DNA from: Paraburkholderia acidipaludis NBRC 101816
GTDB lineage: Bacteria > Pseudomonadota > Gammaproteobacteria > Burkholderiales > Burkholderiaceae
DNA length: 64,000 nucleotides
Assembly (NCBI RefSeq): GCF_000684975.1
Contig: NZ_BAXZ01000028.1
Span: 1-64,000 of the forward strand
Direction: 5' to 3'
Under the pieces are notes generated by a model. That model had not been told where the DNA came from, did no database searches, and saw nothing but the letters and a program-made list of their open reading frames with translations. The translations under genes were made by a program, and so were the position numbers. This document shows positions 1 to 8,376 of this stretch, piece by piece (the first letter of the stretch is position 1; each line of letters starts with the position of its first letter).

Positions 1-213
1 GGAAACTACAGCCCGAAGTGGCATACGGCCCAGCTCACGCTTGACTACGATCTGAGCGTGCGCACGTCGCTTTACCTGCAGGGCGCGTATCAGCACGTGC
101 AAAGCGCCAACACGGGTACGCAGTTCGACAATGCGCAGATCCTGGCTGCGGCAGGCCCGTCCTCGACCGTCAATCAGTTCGTCTACCGGATCGCGATGAT
201 TCACAAGTTCTGA
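1..213 (+). CDS. Gram-negative porin, C-terminal part
   Basis: The open frame enters from the left edge and ends at TGA 211-213. It encodes the last 70 residues of a beta-barrel protein: alternating hydrophobic strands (DYDLSVRTSLYLQGAYQHV) and a terminal strand VYRIAMIHKF that ends in Phe, the residue recognised by the Bam machinery. This matches the end of Burkholderia-type trimeric porins (OmpC/PhoE-like family), which allow small solutes through the outer membrane. The N-terminus and substrate preference lie outside the window. The gene just precedes a GntR regulator and may or may not belong to that catabolic island. Confidence 0.85.
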   Translation, partial: GNYSPKWHTAQLTLDYDLSVRTSLYLQGAYQHVQSANTGTQFDNAQILAAAGPSSTVNQFVYRIAMIHKF

Positions 214-345
214 TCGGCAGTCGGTGTTTGTCGGCGTTTTGCCGGGGCAGACTGTTCGCGGGCAGCCTGCCCCGGCGCGCTTTCCGGAGGATGCCAGGCC
301 CGCGGCCGACATTCAGGCGCAGCCGGATTTCCGAATGGTGGATAA

Positions 346-358
346 TATGGCATCCCAA
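346..358. promoter_or_regulatory. putative GntR operator upstream of the first GntR gene
   Basis: TATGGCATCCCAA differs at only two positions from TATGGCATACCATA at 1356-1369. It lies about 60 bp upstream of the gntR start at 418, which suggests autoregulation. This is an inference from motif similarity. Confidence 0.4.
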
Positions 359-417
359 GTCGCCGGCTACGAAGTCATCGTGCGGCTGTCTTTTTATCCG
401 TCCACCTTTCGTGCCCT

Positions 418-1104
418 ATGTCAGATCTTAAAGTTGTCCGCGAGACCAAAACGCTACGTGAATTAACGCTGGACAAATTGCGCGACGCGATCGTGCAGGG
501 TTACTTCCAGCCGGGCGCGCGTCTCGTCGAACGCACGCTATGCGACGAGCTGGGGGTGAGCCGCACGATTGTGCGAGAGGTGTTGCGGCACCTCGAAACA
601 GAAGGGCTGGTGGAGGTCATTGCGCGGCAGGGGCCGGTCGTGGCTCAGCTCAATCCCGCCCAGGTCAGCGAGATTTACGAATTGCGCGGGCTGCTGGAGG
701 CGAATGCCGCGCGGGCGTGCGCCGAGCAGTCCACGCCGGCGCTCGTGAAAGCGCTGCGCGAGATCCGCAAGCAAATCGAAGCGGCATTCAAGGCGGAAGA
801 CCTGCCGGCCGTGCTTGCCTATACCGAACGCTTCTACGAAGCGCTGTTCGAGGGGGCGGAAAAGACCGTCTCCCTCGCCGTCGTCAAGACGCTGAATGCG
901 CGTATCAATCGCCTGCGCGCGCTGACCATAGCCATGCCGGGCCGCAGCGGGGAGTCGAATCGCGAGATGAACAAGATGCTCGATGCCATCGAGCGACGCG
1001 ACGGCGACGCGGCGTTTGCCGCCTCGATTGCCCATATCCAGCGCACCGCGGAGCTCGCCCAGATGGCGCTTGCGCAAAGAAGCGAGAGTGCATCCAAGGC
1101 TTGA
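418..1104 (+). CDS. GntR family (FadR/FCD subfamily) transcriptional regulator
   Basis: The protein has 228 residues. An N-terminal winged helix (about residues 10-75) carries the recognition segment VSRTIVREVLRHLETEGLV, and an all-alpha FCD effector domain follows (about 85-215). Length and layout are normal for FadR-subfamily repressors of small-acid or amine catabolism. The His of the usual FCD metal site in the FH motif is Tyr here (FYEALF), so ligand binding may differ. A paralogue at 7558 has almost the same recognition helix, so both probably bind the TATGG-N4-CCATA palindromes at 1313, 1356 and 17941. It is transcribed toward the alpha/beta hydrolase operon but is separated from it by a terminator. 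Confidence 0.9.
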   Translation: MSDLKVVRETKTLRELTLDKLRDAIVQGYFQPGARLVERTLCDELGVSRTIVREVLRHLETEGLVEVIARQGPVVAQLNPAQVSEIYELRGLLEANAARACAEQSTPALVKALREIRKQIEAAFKAEDLPAVLAYTERFYEALFEGAEKTVSLAVVKTLNARINRLRALTIAMPGRSGESNREMNKMLDAIERRDGDAAFAASIAHIQRTAELAQMALAQRSESASKA

Positions 1105-1202
1105 CCCGAACGTCCGCATTTCTCCGCGCTTCGGGAGGCGCCGTCCGGTGATCTCTCGTAGCGCATATCGAGCGCAACCCGGCTCGCATTCCATTCCTCC
1201 AT

Positions 1203-1228
1203 AAAGCGCCGCTCGTGAGCGGCGTTTT
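1203..1228 (+). terminator. intrinsic terminator after gntR
   Basis: An 8-bp perfect stem (CGCCGCTC / GAGCGGCG) is preceded by AAA and followed by TTTT. It separates the regulator gene from the operon promoter near 1313-1369. Confidence 0.8.
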
Positions 1229-1312
1229 CCATTTCCGGCCATCCCGCTTCTTTCTTTCGTCGCGTCCGCCGCTGCGCGGGCGAGATTCATGCCATCCGCC
1301 CGCGCCATCAAC

Positions 1313-1330
1313 ATTATGGTATTCCATAAT
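1313..1330. promoter_or_regulatory. operator palindrome 1 of the catabolic operon
   Basis: ATTATGGTATTCCATAAT is a perfect 7-bp inverted repeat with a 4-bp centre. It lies about 83 bp upstream of the preferred start of the alpha/beta hydrolase at 1413. The same pattern recurs at 1356 and, in degenerate form, at 17952. The spacing and symmetry suit FadR-type GntR dimers. Confidence 0.6.
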
Positions 1331-1355
1331 ATTCGTGAACCAGAATCGGCCATAG

Positions 1356-1369
1356 TATGGCATACCATA
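1356..1369. promoter_or_regulatory. operator palindrome 2 of the catabolic operon
   Basis: TATGGCATACCATA has 5-bp arms around a 4-bp centre. Its centre is 41 bp (about four helical turns) from that of the palindrome at 1313, so two GntR dimers could sit on the same DNA face. Confidence 0.6.
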
Positions 1370-1412
1370 ATCTTCTATGTCGATGCAGCTTTCGGGCTGG
1401 TCTGGAGCACAA

Positions 1413-2264
1413 ATGAGGCATGGCGTAACGGCGGGCACGAGCTACAGCGTGTACGCCTCGAAGTCGGACGAGGCGCGCGCGACGGTCGTCCTGATCCACG
1501 GCGTGGGCATGAACCGGAGCGTGTGGGCGCCGCAGATCGCGCCGTTGACGGCGGCGAACTATGAAGTCGTCGTGTACGACATGCTCGGTCATGGCGAGAG
1601 TGCGCTGCCGCCGGCCGAACCCACGCTGGGCGACTACGCCGCCCAGCTCGACGGTTTGTTCGACGACCTGCGTATTGGACGCGCGCATGTCGTCGGCCAT
1701 TCGATGGGCGCGCTCGTCGCACTCGAGTTCGCCCTGACGCGCGCGCCGCGCACGCTGAGCGTGGCCGCGCTGAATGCGGTCTATGACCGCACGCCCGCCC
1801 AGCGCGAAGCGGTGATGTCGCGCGCCGGGACCTTGGGCGAAGCGCCGCTCGACACGGGCGTCGACGCCACGCTCGAACGCTGGTTCGGCGACCCGGTGCC
1901 GGCGCACCTGACCCGGGCGGCGCAGGCGGTGCGCCATCTGCTGCTATCCGTCAATCCCGTGGGCTATGCGCGGACGTACCGTCTTTTTGCCTGTTCGGAC
2001 GACGTGCACGTGGGCCGCCTGACGAACCTTGCCATGCCCGCCTTGTTCCTGACGGGCGCCTGCGATCCGAACTCGAGCCCGGAGATGTCGCGCAAGATGG
2101 CGGCGGCGGCGCCGTTCGGTCGTGCCGACGTCATCGCGAATGCGCGCCATATGATGACCGTTAGCGATCCCGAGCAAACGAACGAGCGCCTGCTCGCTTT
2201 TTTGGCCGCCGCGGCAGAGCCCGGCGCGGCAAACCCACCGAACGTTGGAGAACGCGATGCCTGA
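1413..2264 (+). CDS. alpha/beta hydrolase (first copy)
   Basis: The protein has 283 residues when started at ATG 1413, which follows GGAG at an ideal distance and aligns with the start of the paralogue at 16513. An upstream ATG at 1377 lacks a ribosome site and abuts the operator. The fold is a classic alpha/beta hydrolase: oxyanion segment LIHGVG, nucleophile elbow GHSMG, acid near ACDPNSSPEM and His in NARHMM. It is cytoplasmic, with no signal peptide. It overlaps the flavin reductase start by 8 bp, so the two are co-translated. It probably hydrolyses an ester, amide or carbamate intermediate of the pathway, much as RutD works beside RutA and RutF, but the substrate is unknown. Confidence 0.85.
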   Translation: MRHGVTAGTSYSVYASKSDEARATVVLIHGVGMNRSVWAPQIAPLTAANYEVVVYDMLGHGESALPPAEPTLGDYAAQLDGLFDDLRIGRAHVVGHSMGALVALEFALTRAPRTLSVAALNAVYDRTPAQREAVMSRAGTLGEAPLDTGVDATLERWFGDPVPAHLTRAAQAVRHLLLSVNPVGYARTYRLFACSDDVHVGRLTNLAMPALFLTGACDPNSSPEMSRKMAAAAPFGRADVIANARHMMTVSDPEQTNERLLAFLAAAAEPGAANPPNVGERDA

Positions 2265-3213
2265 GCCCACGCTTGAACAGCGCTTCGACACCCTCGAATT
2301 TCGCCGCGCGCTGGGCGCTTTCGTCACCGGCGTGACGGTCGTCACGACGCTGCAGCCGGACGGTTCTCCGCGCGGCTTCACGGCCAACTCGTTCAGCTCG
2401 GTTTCCCTCGATCCGCCGCTGATCCTCGTCTGCATCGCGAAAACCGCGTCGAGCCATGCGGTCTTTTCCACCACCGGCCATTTTGCGGTGAGCGTGCTGG
2501 CGGAGGACCAGAAGGCGGTTTCGGGCGTATTCGCCTCGAAGTCGCCCGACAAGTTCGCGCAGGTGGCATGGCGCTCCCGTGCCACGGGGGCGCCCGTGAT
2601 GGACGGCGCGGCGGCCACCTTCGATTGCAGGACGCACGACGTCGTCGATGCGGGCGATCACATCATCCTGATTGGACGCGTGGTCGATTTCGTGCATACG
2701 AATTCGTCGCCGTTGGGCTATTGCCGGGGCGCGTATGTGAATTTCAGCCTCTCGCAGAATGCCCTCGCGGCGACCGGCGCACGCGCGCAAGTGGGCGCGA
2801 TCCTCGAGCACCGCGACGGCCTCGTGCTGCTCGAAACGAAAGACGGCCTGCAGTTGCCCACGGGCGTGAAGCTCGAACCGGAAAGCGATGCGGCGAGCCT
2901 GCGCGGGGTGCTGGCGAAGCTCGGTCTCGTGGCGCATCTCGACTTCCTCTTCGCGGTCTTCGAAGCGGGCAGCGGGTCCTTGGCGAGCGTCCAGGTGTAT
3001 TACCGCGGCCGCGTGGTCAACAGCGGCGCGGTGTGGATGGACAGCGCGATCCACATCGTTCCGCTGTCCCGGATTCCGTGGCACGAATTGCACGACGAAG
3101 CCGTGCGCTCGATGTTGCAGCGCTACGTGCGCGAGCGCAGCGAAGACGCCTTCGGCATTTACGTCGGCGATACGGAAGCCGGGCAAGTGCAGACGCTTGC
3201 GGCCACGCGTTGA
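2257..3213 (+). CDS. flavin reductase with C-terminal degenerate Nudix-like domain (first copy)
   Basis: Started at ATG 2257 after a GGAG site, the protein has 318 residues. Residues about 10-165 are a flavin reductase-like FMN-binding split barrel (FRRALGAFVTGVTVVTT, GFTANSFSSVSLDPPL). Such enzymes supply reduced FMN to a partner monooxygenase. Residues about 170-310 resemble a Nudix fold (VGAILEHRDGLVLLET, then LQLPTG), but the Nudix box reads GVKLEPE, then RGVLAKLGL, with the metal-binding glutamates lost. Ordinary flavin reductases of this family are about 160-190 residues, so this is a true fusion, and the same fusion recurs at 15588. Its likely partner is the luciferase-like monooxygenase at 14539, in the opposing operon. 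Confidence 0.85.
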   Translation: MPEPTLEQRFDTLEFRRALGAFVTGVTVVTTLQPDGSPRGFTANSFSSVSLDPPLILVCIAKTASSHAVFSTTGHFAVSVLAEDQKAVSGVFASKSPDKFAQVAWRSRATGAPVMDGAAATFDCRTHDVVDAGDHIILIGRVVDFVHTNSSPLGYCRGAYVNFSLSQNALAATGARAQVGAILEHRDGLVLLETKDGLQLPTGVKLEPESDAASLRGVLAKLGLVAHLDFLFAVFEAGSGSLASVQVYYRGRVVNSGAVWMDSAIHIVPLSRIPWHELHDEAVRSMLQRYVRERSEDAFGIYVGDTEAGQVQTLAATR

Positions 3214-3258
3214 CCGGTAACGTTCACCCATTCGATATTTCAATCAGGAAACCCAGGC

Positions 3259-3573
3259 ATGTATTACGAAATCCGCACGTATCGCATCAAGACGGGCGCT
3301 GTGCCCGCCTATCTGAAGCTCGTCGAAGAAGAGGGCATCGAGCTGCAAAAGCGCTACCTGGGCGAACTGGTGGGCTATTTCTTTTCGGAGATCGGCCCGC
3401 AGAATCAGATCGTGCATATCTGGGCCTATCCGAGTCTCGACGAGCGGGAGCGCCGTCGGGCGGCACTCGCCGCGGACACGGCGTGGCAGGCTTTCGCGCC
3501 GAAGATTCAGGCGCTGATGGAAGAGATGGAAAACAAGATCATGAAGCCGGCGCGCTTTTCGCCGCTGGCTTGA
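3259..3573 (+). CDS. NIPSNAP family protein
   Basis: This is a 104-residue protein starting MYYEIRTYRIKTGAVPAYL, the typical opening of NIPSNAP dimeric alpha-beta barrel proteins. A good ribosome site (AGGAAACC) precedes the ATG. Family members often sit in bacterial catabolic operons with hydrolases and dehydrogenases; their exact reaction is mostly unknown, with isomerase, stabilising or monooxygenase-like roles proposed. It lies 45 bp after the flavin reductase in the same operon. It is cytoplasmic and no catalytic residues can be assigned. Confidence 0.85.
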   Translation: MYYEIRTYRIKTGAVPAYLKLVEEEGIELQKRYLGELVGYFFSEIGPQNQIVHIWAYPSLDERERRRAALAADTAWQAFAPKIQALMEEMENKIMKPARFSPLA

Positions 3574-3648
3574 GAGACGAGGGCCGAGATCACGGCTGAC
3601 CCACGCATTCAATGCAGCGCTACCCAACCGATTCCCACGGACACCGAA

Positions 3649-4680
3649 ATGAACAGTACACGCTTCCTGATGATGACGCCGCTGATCGCCCTGTGCGCGG
3701 CGACCTTCGCCGCCGCGCCGGCGCTCGCCGCCGATCCCATCGTTTTCACGAGCTGGGGCGGCACCACGCAGTCCTCGCAGCAGAAAGACTGGGCGCAGCC
3801 CTTTACGCAATCCAGCGGCGTCAACGTGCTGATGGACGGCCCGACCGACTACGGCAAGCTCAAGGCGATGGTGGACAGCGGGAACGTGAACTGGGACGTC
3901 GTGGACGTCGAGGGCGACTTTGCGTATGCCGCGCAGAAGGCGGGCTTGATCGAGCCGATCGACTATTCCGTCGTCAAAAAGGACGAACTCGATCCCCGCT
4001 TCTCGACGACCGATGCCGTGGGCAGCTTCTATTACTCGTTCGTGCTCGGCTACAACAAATCGGCCTTCAAGGGCGCGCAGCCGCAAACGTGGGCCGATCT
4101 GTTCGACACGAAGAAATTCCCCGGCAAGCGCACGTTCTACAAGTGGTCCGCGCCGGGCGTGCTAGAAATCGCGCTGCTGGCCGACGGCGTGCCGCCCAAC
4201 AAGCTTTATCCGCTCGACCTCGACCGCGCGTTCAAGAAGCTCGACACGATCAAGAGCGACATCGTCTGGTGGAGCGGCGGGGCGCAGTCGCAGCAGTTGC
4301 TCGCTTCGGGTGAAGCGCCTGTCGGCATGTTCTGGAACGGCCGCCTGCATGCGCTCGAACAAACGGGCGTGCCGGTCGGCATTTCGTGGAACCAGAACCT
4401 GACTGCCGCGGACATGCTCGTGATCCCGAAGGGCGCGAAGCACAAGGCCGAGGCGATGAAGTTCCTCGCCGTCGCCACGAGCCCCGAGGCGCAGGCGAAA
4501 TTCGCAACGGATACGGGTTACGCGCCGATCAACGTGAAGTCGGCCGCGATGATGCCGCCGGCGGTTGCGAAGACGCTGCCGGACCAGTACAAGAGCTCGC
4601 AGATCGACCTGGACATGAAGTACTGGGCAGACAATCGCGATGCGATTGCGAAGCGCTGGTACGCGTGGCAATCGAAGTAG
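3649..4680 (+). CDS. ABC transporter periplasmic substrate-binding protein (PotD/SBP_bac_8 type)
   Basis: The protein has 343 residues with a Sec signal peptide (charged start, hydrophobic core, cleavage likely after ALA-27). The mature part starts ADPIVFTSWGGTTQSSQQ, characteristic of the spermidine/putrescine-like binding protein family. It would capture the substrate in the periplasm and deliver it to the two permeases that follow. PotD-like proteins of this subgroup bind many compounds (polyamines, amino-acid derivatives, opines, aromatic amines), so the name does not fix the ligand. Its location inside the monooxygenase island suggests it imports the pathway substrate. Confidence 0.9.
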   Translation: MNSTRFLMMTPLIALCAATFAAAPALAADPIVFTSWGGTTQSSQQKDWAQPFTQSSGVNVLMDGPTDYGKLKAMVDSGNVNWDVVDVEGDFAYAAQKAGLIEPIDYSVVKKDELDPRFSTTDAVGSFYYSFVLGYNKSAFKGAQPQTWADLFDTKKFPGKRTFYKWSAPGVLEIALLADGVPPNKLYPLDLDRAFKKLDTIKSDIVWWSGGAQSQQLLASGEAPVGMFWNGRLHALEQTGVPVGISWNQNLTAADMLVIPKGAKHKAEAMKFLAVATSPEAQAKFATDTGYAPINVKSAAMMPPAVAKTLPDQYKSSQIDLDMKYWADNRDAIAKRWYAWQSK

Positions 4681-4761
4681 TAATCGAAGAAAGAGGCGTG
4701 CCCCGTAGCGACGGTCAAGCAGACGGCGCATAGCAGCAATTGGAGAAATGCAGGAGACACC

Positions 4762-5646
4762 ATGCCCAACGTTCTGAGTACCGTCGCCCACCCGCCGGCG
4801 ACACCCGCGCGCCGGCGCCGCGACTGGCGCAACATTCGCCTGTTGATACCGGGGATGGTGCTCCTCGTGATCTTTTTCATGCTGCCGGTGCTTTCGCTGC
4901 TGTTGCGCAGCGTGCTGGAGCCAACCCTGGGACTGCAGAACTATGCGCAGCTTCTCGGCTCCTCCACCTACCTGCGCGTGTTCGGCAACACCTTTCTGGT
5001 TGCGGGCGTCGTTACGGCGGTGACGGTGGCGATCGGCTTTCCGACAGCATGGCTGCTCGCGATCGCGCCGCGCAGGCTCAGTTCCCTGCTGTTTTCGATC
5101 CTGCTGCTTTCGATGTGGACGAACCTGCTGGCGCGCACCTTCGCCTGGATGGTGCTGCTGCAGGCAACGGGCCCCATCAATCGCGTGCTGATGGCGCTCG
5201 GCCTCATTCACGAGCCGCTGGCGCTCGTGAACAACCTGATTGGCGTGACGATCGGCATGACGTACATCATGCTGCCTTTCCTCGTGATGCCGCTTCACGC
5301 CACGCTGCGCAGCATCGATCCCTCTACGCTGCGTGCGGCGGCAGTGTGCGGTGCGAGCCGCTGGCAGGCCTTCTGGAAAATTCTCGTTCCGTTGGCAATG
5401 CCTGGCATCGCGTCGGGCGCGCTCATGGTATTCGTGATGGCGCTGGGTTATTTCGTGACGCCGGCGCTGCTCGGCGGCGCGCAATACATGATGCTCGCCG
5501 AGCTGGTCGCCCAGCTTGTGCAGGAACTGTTGAACTGGGGGCTGGCCGGCGCGGCCGCCTTCGTGCTGCTCGCCGTAACGCTCTCGCTCTACGCGCTTCA
5601 ACTGCGTTTCATGGGTGGAGCGCGCGCCACCACCGGAGGCCACTGA
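4762..5646 (+). CDS. ABC transporter permease (PotB type)
   Basis: This 294-residue inner-membrane protein has about six hydrophobic helices, the first at residues 32-52 (LLIPGMVLLVIFFMLPVLSL). The EAA-type loop LRAAAVCGASRWQAFWKILV, at about residues 190-209, contacts the ATPase. It starts after an AGGAG ribosome site and lies 1 bp before the next permease. Together with the genes on either side it forms a complete importer of the polyamine/opine family. The arginine-rich cytoplasmic N-terminus (about residues 13-20) fits the positive-inside rule. Confidence 0.9.
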   Translation: MPNVLSTVAHPPATPARRRRDWRNIRLLIPGMVLLVIFFMLPVLSLLLRSVLEPTLGLQNYAQLLGSSTYLRVFGNTFLVAGVVTAVTVAIGFPTAWLLAIAPRRLSSLLFSILLLSMWTNLLARTFAWMVLLQATGPINRVLMALGLIHEPLALVNNLIGVTIGMTYIMLPFLVMPLHATLRSIDPSTLRAAAVCGASRWQAFWKILVPLAMPGIASGALMVFVMALGYFVTPALLGGAQYMMLAELVAQLVQELLNWGLAGAAAFVLLAVTLSLYALQLRFMGGARATTGGH

Positions 5647-5647
5647 C

Positions 5648-6442
5648 ATGCTGCTCGACTTCGACCGCCTGGGTGCGCTGCGCTGGGCGCTGCTTGCTAT
5701 CGGCGCAGCGGTCGCCCTATTTCTTCTGCTGCCCATCGTATTCATCGTCGCCCTCTCGTTCGGCGATTCGCAATGGCTGATCTTTCCGCCGCCGGGCTGG
5801 ACTCTCGAGTGGTATCGCCAGCTGTTCACGGACCCGGGCTGGCTGGATTCGCTCCTGACGAGCGCAAAGCTGGCGGTGATCGTGACGGCGCTGTCCGTGC
5901 TGATCGGCTTTCTTGCGTCGCTCGCGCTGGTGCGGGGCCGGTTTCGCGGGCGCAACGTCGTGAAGGCGTTCTTTCTCACGCCGATGGTGCTGCCCGTCGT
6001 GGTGCTGGCCGTAGCGCTCTATGCGTTCTTTCTGCGCATCGGGTTGAACGGAACGATGACGGGCTTCGTCATCGGCCATCTGATCATCGCCTTGCCGTTT
6101 TCGATCATCTCGATCAGCAATTCGCTGTCGAGCTTCGACACGGCGCTGGAAGACGCCGCGCTGATTTGCGGCGCCTCGCCGCTCGAAGTGAAGCTGCGCG
6201 TGACCTTGCCCGCGATCCGGCTTGGCCTGTTCGCCGCCGCGATCTTTGCGTTCCTCGCTTCATGGGACGAAGTGGTGGTGTCGATCTTCATGTCGAGCCC
6301 GACTTTGCAGACGCTGCCCGTGCGCATCTGGGCCACGCTGCGGCAGGACCTGACTCCCGTGGTGGCGGCGGCGTCTTCGCTGCTGGTTGGACTGACGACT
6401 GTTTTGATGCTGGCGGGCGCCGTGCTGCGCCGCGCGCGATAA
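5648..6442 (+). CDS. ABC transporter permease (PotC type)
   Basis: This is a 264-residue membrane protein starting at ATG 5648. A possible GTG start 33 bp upstream lies inside the preceding gene and is less likely. It has about six membrane helices and the EAA loop LEDAALICGASPLEVKLRVT at about residues 166-186. The pattern fits the second permease subunit of PotABCD-type importers. Its start is 1 bp past the stop of the first permease, so the subunits should be made in equal amounts. Confidence 0.9.
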   Translation: MLLDFDRLGALRWALLAIGAAVALFLLLPIVFIVALSFGDSQWLIFPPPGWTLEWYRQLFTDPGWLDSLLTSAKLAVIVTALSVLIGFLASLALVRGRFRGRNVVKAFFLTPMVLPVVVLAVALYAFFLRIGLNGTMTGFVIGHLIIALPFSIISISNSLSSFDTALEDAALICGASPLEVKLRVTLPAIRLGLFAAAIFAFLASWDEVVVSIFMSSPTLQTLPVRIWATLRQDLTPVVAAASSLLVGLTTVLMLAGAVLRRAR

Positions 6443-6457
6443 CCGAGGTAATTAGCC

Positions 6458-7546
6458 ATGACTTCCGCATTCCTGCAAATCCAGCGCCTGCGCAAGACCT
6501 ACGACGACGTCGTTGCCATCGACCACGTTTCGCTCGACGTGCGCAAGGGCGAGTTCATGACCTTCCTTGGGCCGTCGGGCTCGGGCAAGAGCACCACGCT
6601 CTATATCGTCGCGGGCTTCCAGGAGCCGACCGAAGGCCGCGTGCTGCTGGACGGCAAGCCGCTGCTTGCGGTCGCGCCGAACAAACGCAATATCGGCATG
6701 GTGTTCCAGCGCTACACGCTGTTTCCGCATTTGACCGTCGGCCAGAACGTGGCTTTTCCGTTGCGGGTGCGCCGCCGTCCCGATGCGGAAATCAAGAGGA
6801 AGGTGGAGCAAATGCTGGCGCTCGTCCATCTTTCGGAGTTCCGCGACCGCATGCCGGCCCAGCTCTCGGGCGGCCAGCAACAGCGCGTGGCCATCGCGCG
6901 AGCGCTTGCGTATGACCCGCCCGTGCTGTTGATGGACGAACCGCTTTCCGCACTGGACAAGAAGCTGCGCGAGGAAATCCAGCTCGAACTGCGCCGCATT
7001 CATCAGGAGACCGGCGTGACGATTCTCTACGTGACGCACGATCAGGAGGAGGCGTTGCGTTTGTCCGACCGCATCGCGGTGTTCAACAAAGGCTGCATCG
7101 AACAATGCGGAACCGGCGAAGAGCTCTACGCGAATCCGGCTTCGCGCTTCGTCGCGAACTTCATCGGCAATTCGAACTTTCTGCCCGTGCGCATCACGGC
7201 GCGCAGCGCGGCGCAATCGAGCGCGGTGTTTCCGAGCGGCCATGAAATTGCGGCCGCCGGCGACGCCACGCTTTCCGTGGGACATGACGGCGCGCTGATG
7301 GTCCGCCCCGAACAGATCCGCATTCGCGCGCTCGATGCCGCCAGGAGTGCGGCCGGCCTGCCCGTGACGGTTCGGGACATCACCTATCTTGGCGACGTCA
7401 TGCATTACTCGGTGAGGACACCCTGGGAGCAGGAAATGTCGGTGAGGATGCCGGCCGGCGACCATCGGGACAGCGGCATCGTCATCGGCACCCAGGCATG
7501 GGTCGACTGGGACGCGCGCGACGCGCGGCTGTTCGCGCAAGCTTGA
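6458..7546 (+). CDS. ABC transporter ATP-binding protein (PotA type)
   Basis: The protein has 362 residues. Walker A is GPSGSGKST (about 38-46), the signature is LSGGQQQR (about 136-143), Walker B is VLLMDEPLSALD, and the H-loop lies in YVTHDQEEAL. A C-terminal TOBE-like regulatory region (about 245-360) is present, as in PotA and other import ATPases of this class. It powers the importer formed with the genes at 3649, 4762 and 5648. All catalytic motifs are intact. Confidence 0.93.
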   Translation: MTSAFLQIQRLRKTYDDVVAIDHVSLDVRKGEFMTFLGPSGSGKSTTLYIVAGFQEPTEGRVLLDGKPLLAVAPNKRNIGMVFQRYTLFPHLTVGQNVAFPLRVRRRPDAEIKRKVEQMLALVHLSEFRDRMPAQLSGGQQQRVAIARALAYDPPVLLMDEPLSALDKKLREEIQLELRRIHQETGVTILYVTHDQEEALRLSDRIAVFNKGCIEQCGTGEELYANPASRFVANFIGNSNFLPVRITARSAAQSSAVFPSGHEIAAAGDATLSVGHDGALMVRPEQIRIRALDAARSAAGLPVTVRDITYLGDVMHYSVRTPWEQEMSVRMPAGDHRDSGIVIGTQAWVDWDARDARLFAQA

Positions 7547-7557
7547 TCGGGTACGCG

Positions 7558-8265
7558 ATGAGCGAATCGTTTTTGTCCCTGAAGGTCGAGCGCCGAACGA
7601 CCACGCTGAGAGAGCTGGCGCTCGAGAAAATGCGCGGCGCCATTCTCGACGCGCGTTTCCAGCCGGGCGACCGGCTGGTCGAGCGCACATTGTGCGAAGA
7701 ACTGGGCGTGAGCCGGACGGTCGTGCGCGAGGTTCTGCGCCACCTGGAAACGGAGGGGCTGGTCGAGATCCAGGCCAACCAGGGGCCGATCGTCGCCGTG
7801 CTCGATCTCGAGCGTGCCACCGAGATCTATGAGATTCGAGCCCTGCTGGAAGGCGAGGCGGCGGCTGCCTGTGCCCGATTTGCCGACCGGCAGATCATTG
7901 AGGACCTCGAAAGGCTGATCGATCAGATCGAGCTCGCTTTCCACGACCAGGATCATGGCGCCGTGCGGTCGCTCACGACGGCCTTTTACGAGCGCATGTT
8001 CACTGCGGGGCATAAGCATGTGGCCTGGGAAATCGTGCAGTCGTTGACGGCGCGAATCAACCGCTTGCGCGCCATGACTATCGCATCCGACGATCGCGGT
8101 CGCCAGGCCGTGCCGGAAATGCGCCAGATACTGGCGGCACTGCGCGCAGGGGACGCGGACGCCGCGCGTAGCGCGGCCGTCACGCACGTCAGCCGCGTGG
8201 CGGAAATCGCGCGGCAATTGCTGGTGGAAGGGCAAGAGCACCTGCTACTGCATCGCACGGGATGA
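7558..8265 (+). CDS. GntR family (FadR/FCD) regulator, paralogue of the one at 418
   Basis: Started at ATG 7558, 11 bp after the ATPase gene, the protein has 235 residues. The winged helix includes VSRTVVREVLRHLETEGLV, which differs from the regulator at 418 by one Ile/Val change, so the two should read the same operators. The FCD domains (about residues 90-225) are much more divergent, which suggests different ligands, for example substrate versus intermediate. As in the paralogue, the FH motif is FY. Being inside the operon it probably regulates itself through the palindromes at 1313 and 1356. Confidence 0.9.
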   Translation: MSESFLSLKVERRTTTLRELALEKMRGAILDARFQPGDRLVERTLCEELGVSRTVVREVLRHLETEGLVEIQANQGPIVAVLDLERATEIYEIRALLEGEAAAACARFADRQIIEDLERLIDQIELAFHDQDHGAVRSLTTAFYERMFTAGHKHVAWEIVQSLTARINRLRAMTIASDDRGRQAVPEMRQILAALRAGDADAARSAAVTHVSRVAEIARQLLVEGQEHLLLHRTG

Positions 8266-8376
8266 CGCCAGGCGCGCGCTTTCCGCCCAGCGGCCCGACC
8301 CGACTTGACTTGACCGCACGCCGGGCCGTGCCGGACCAGGCAAATGAATCATTTTCAAACCTCTTCAGGAAAGTCC

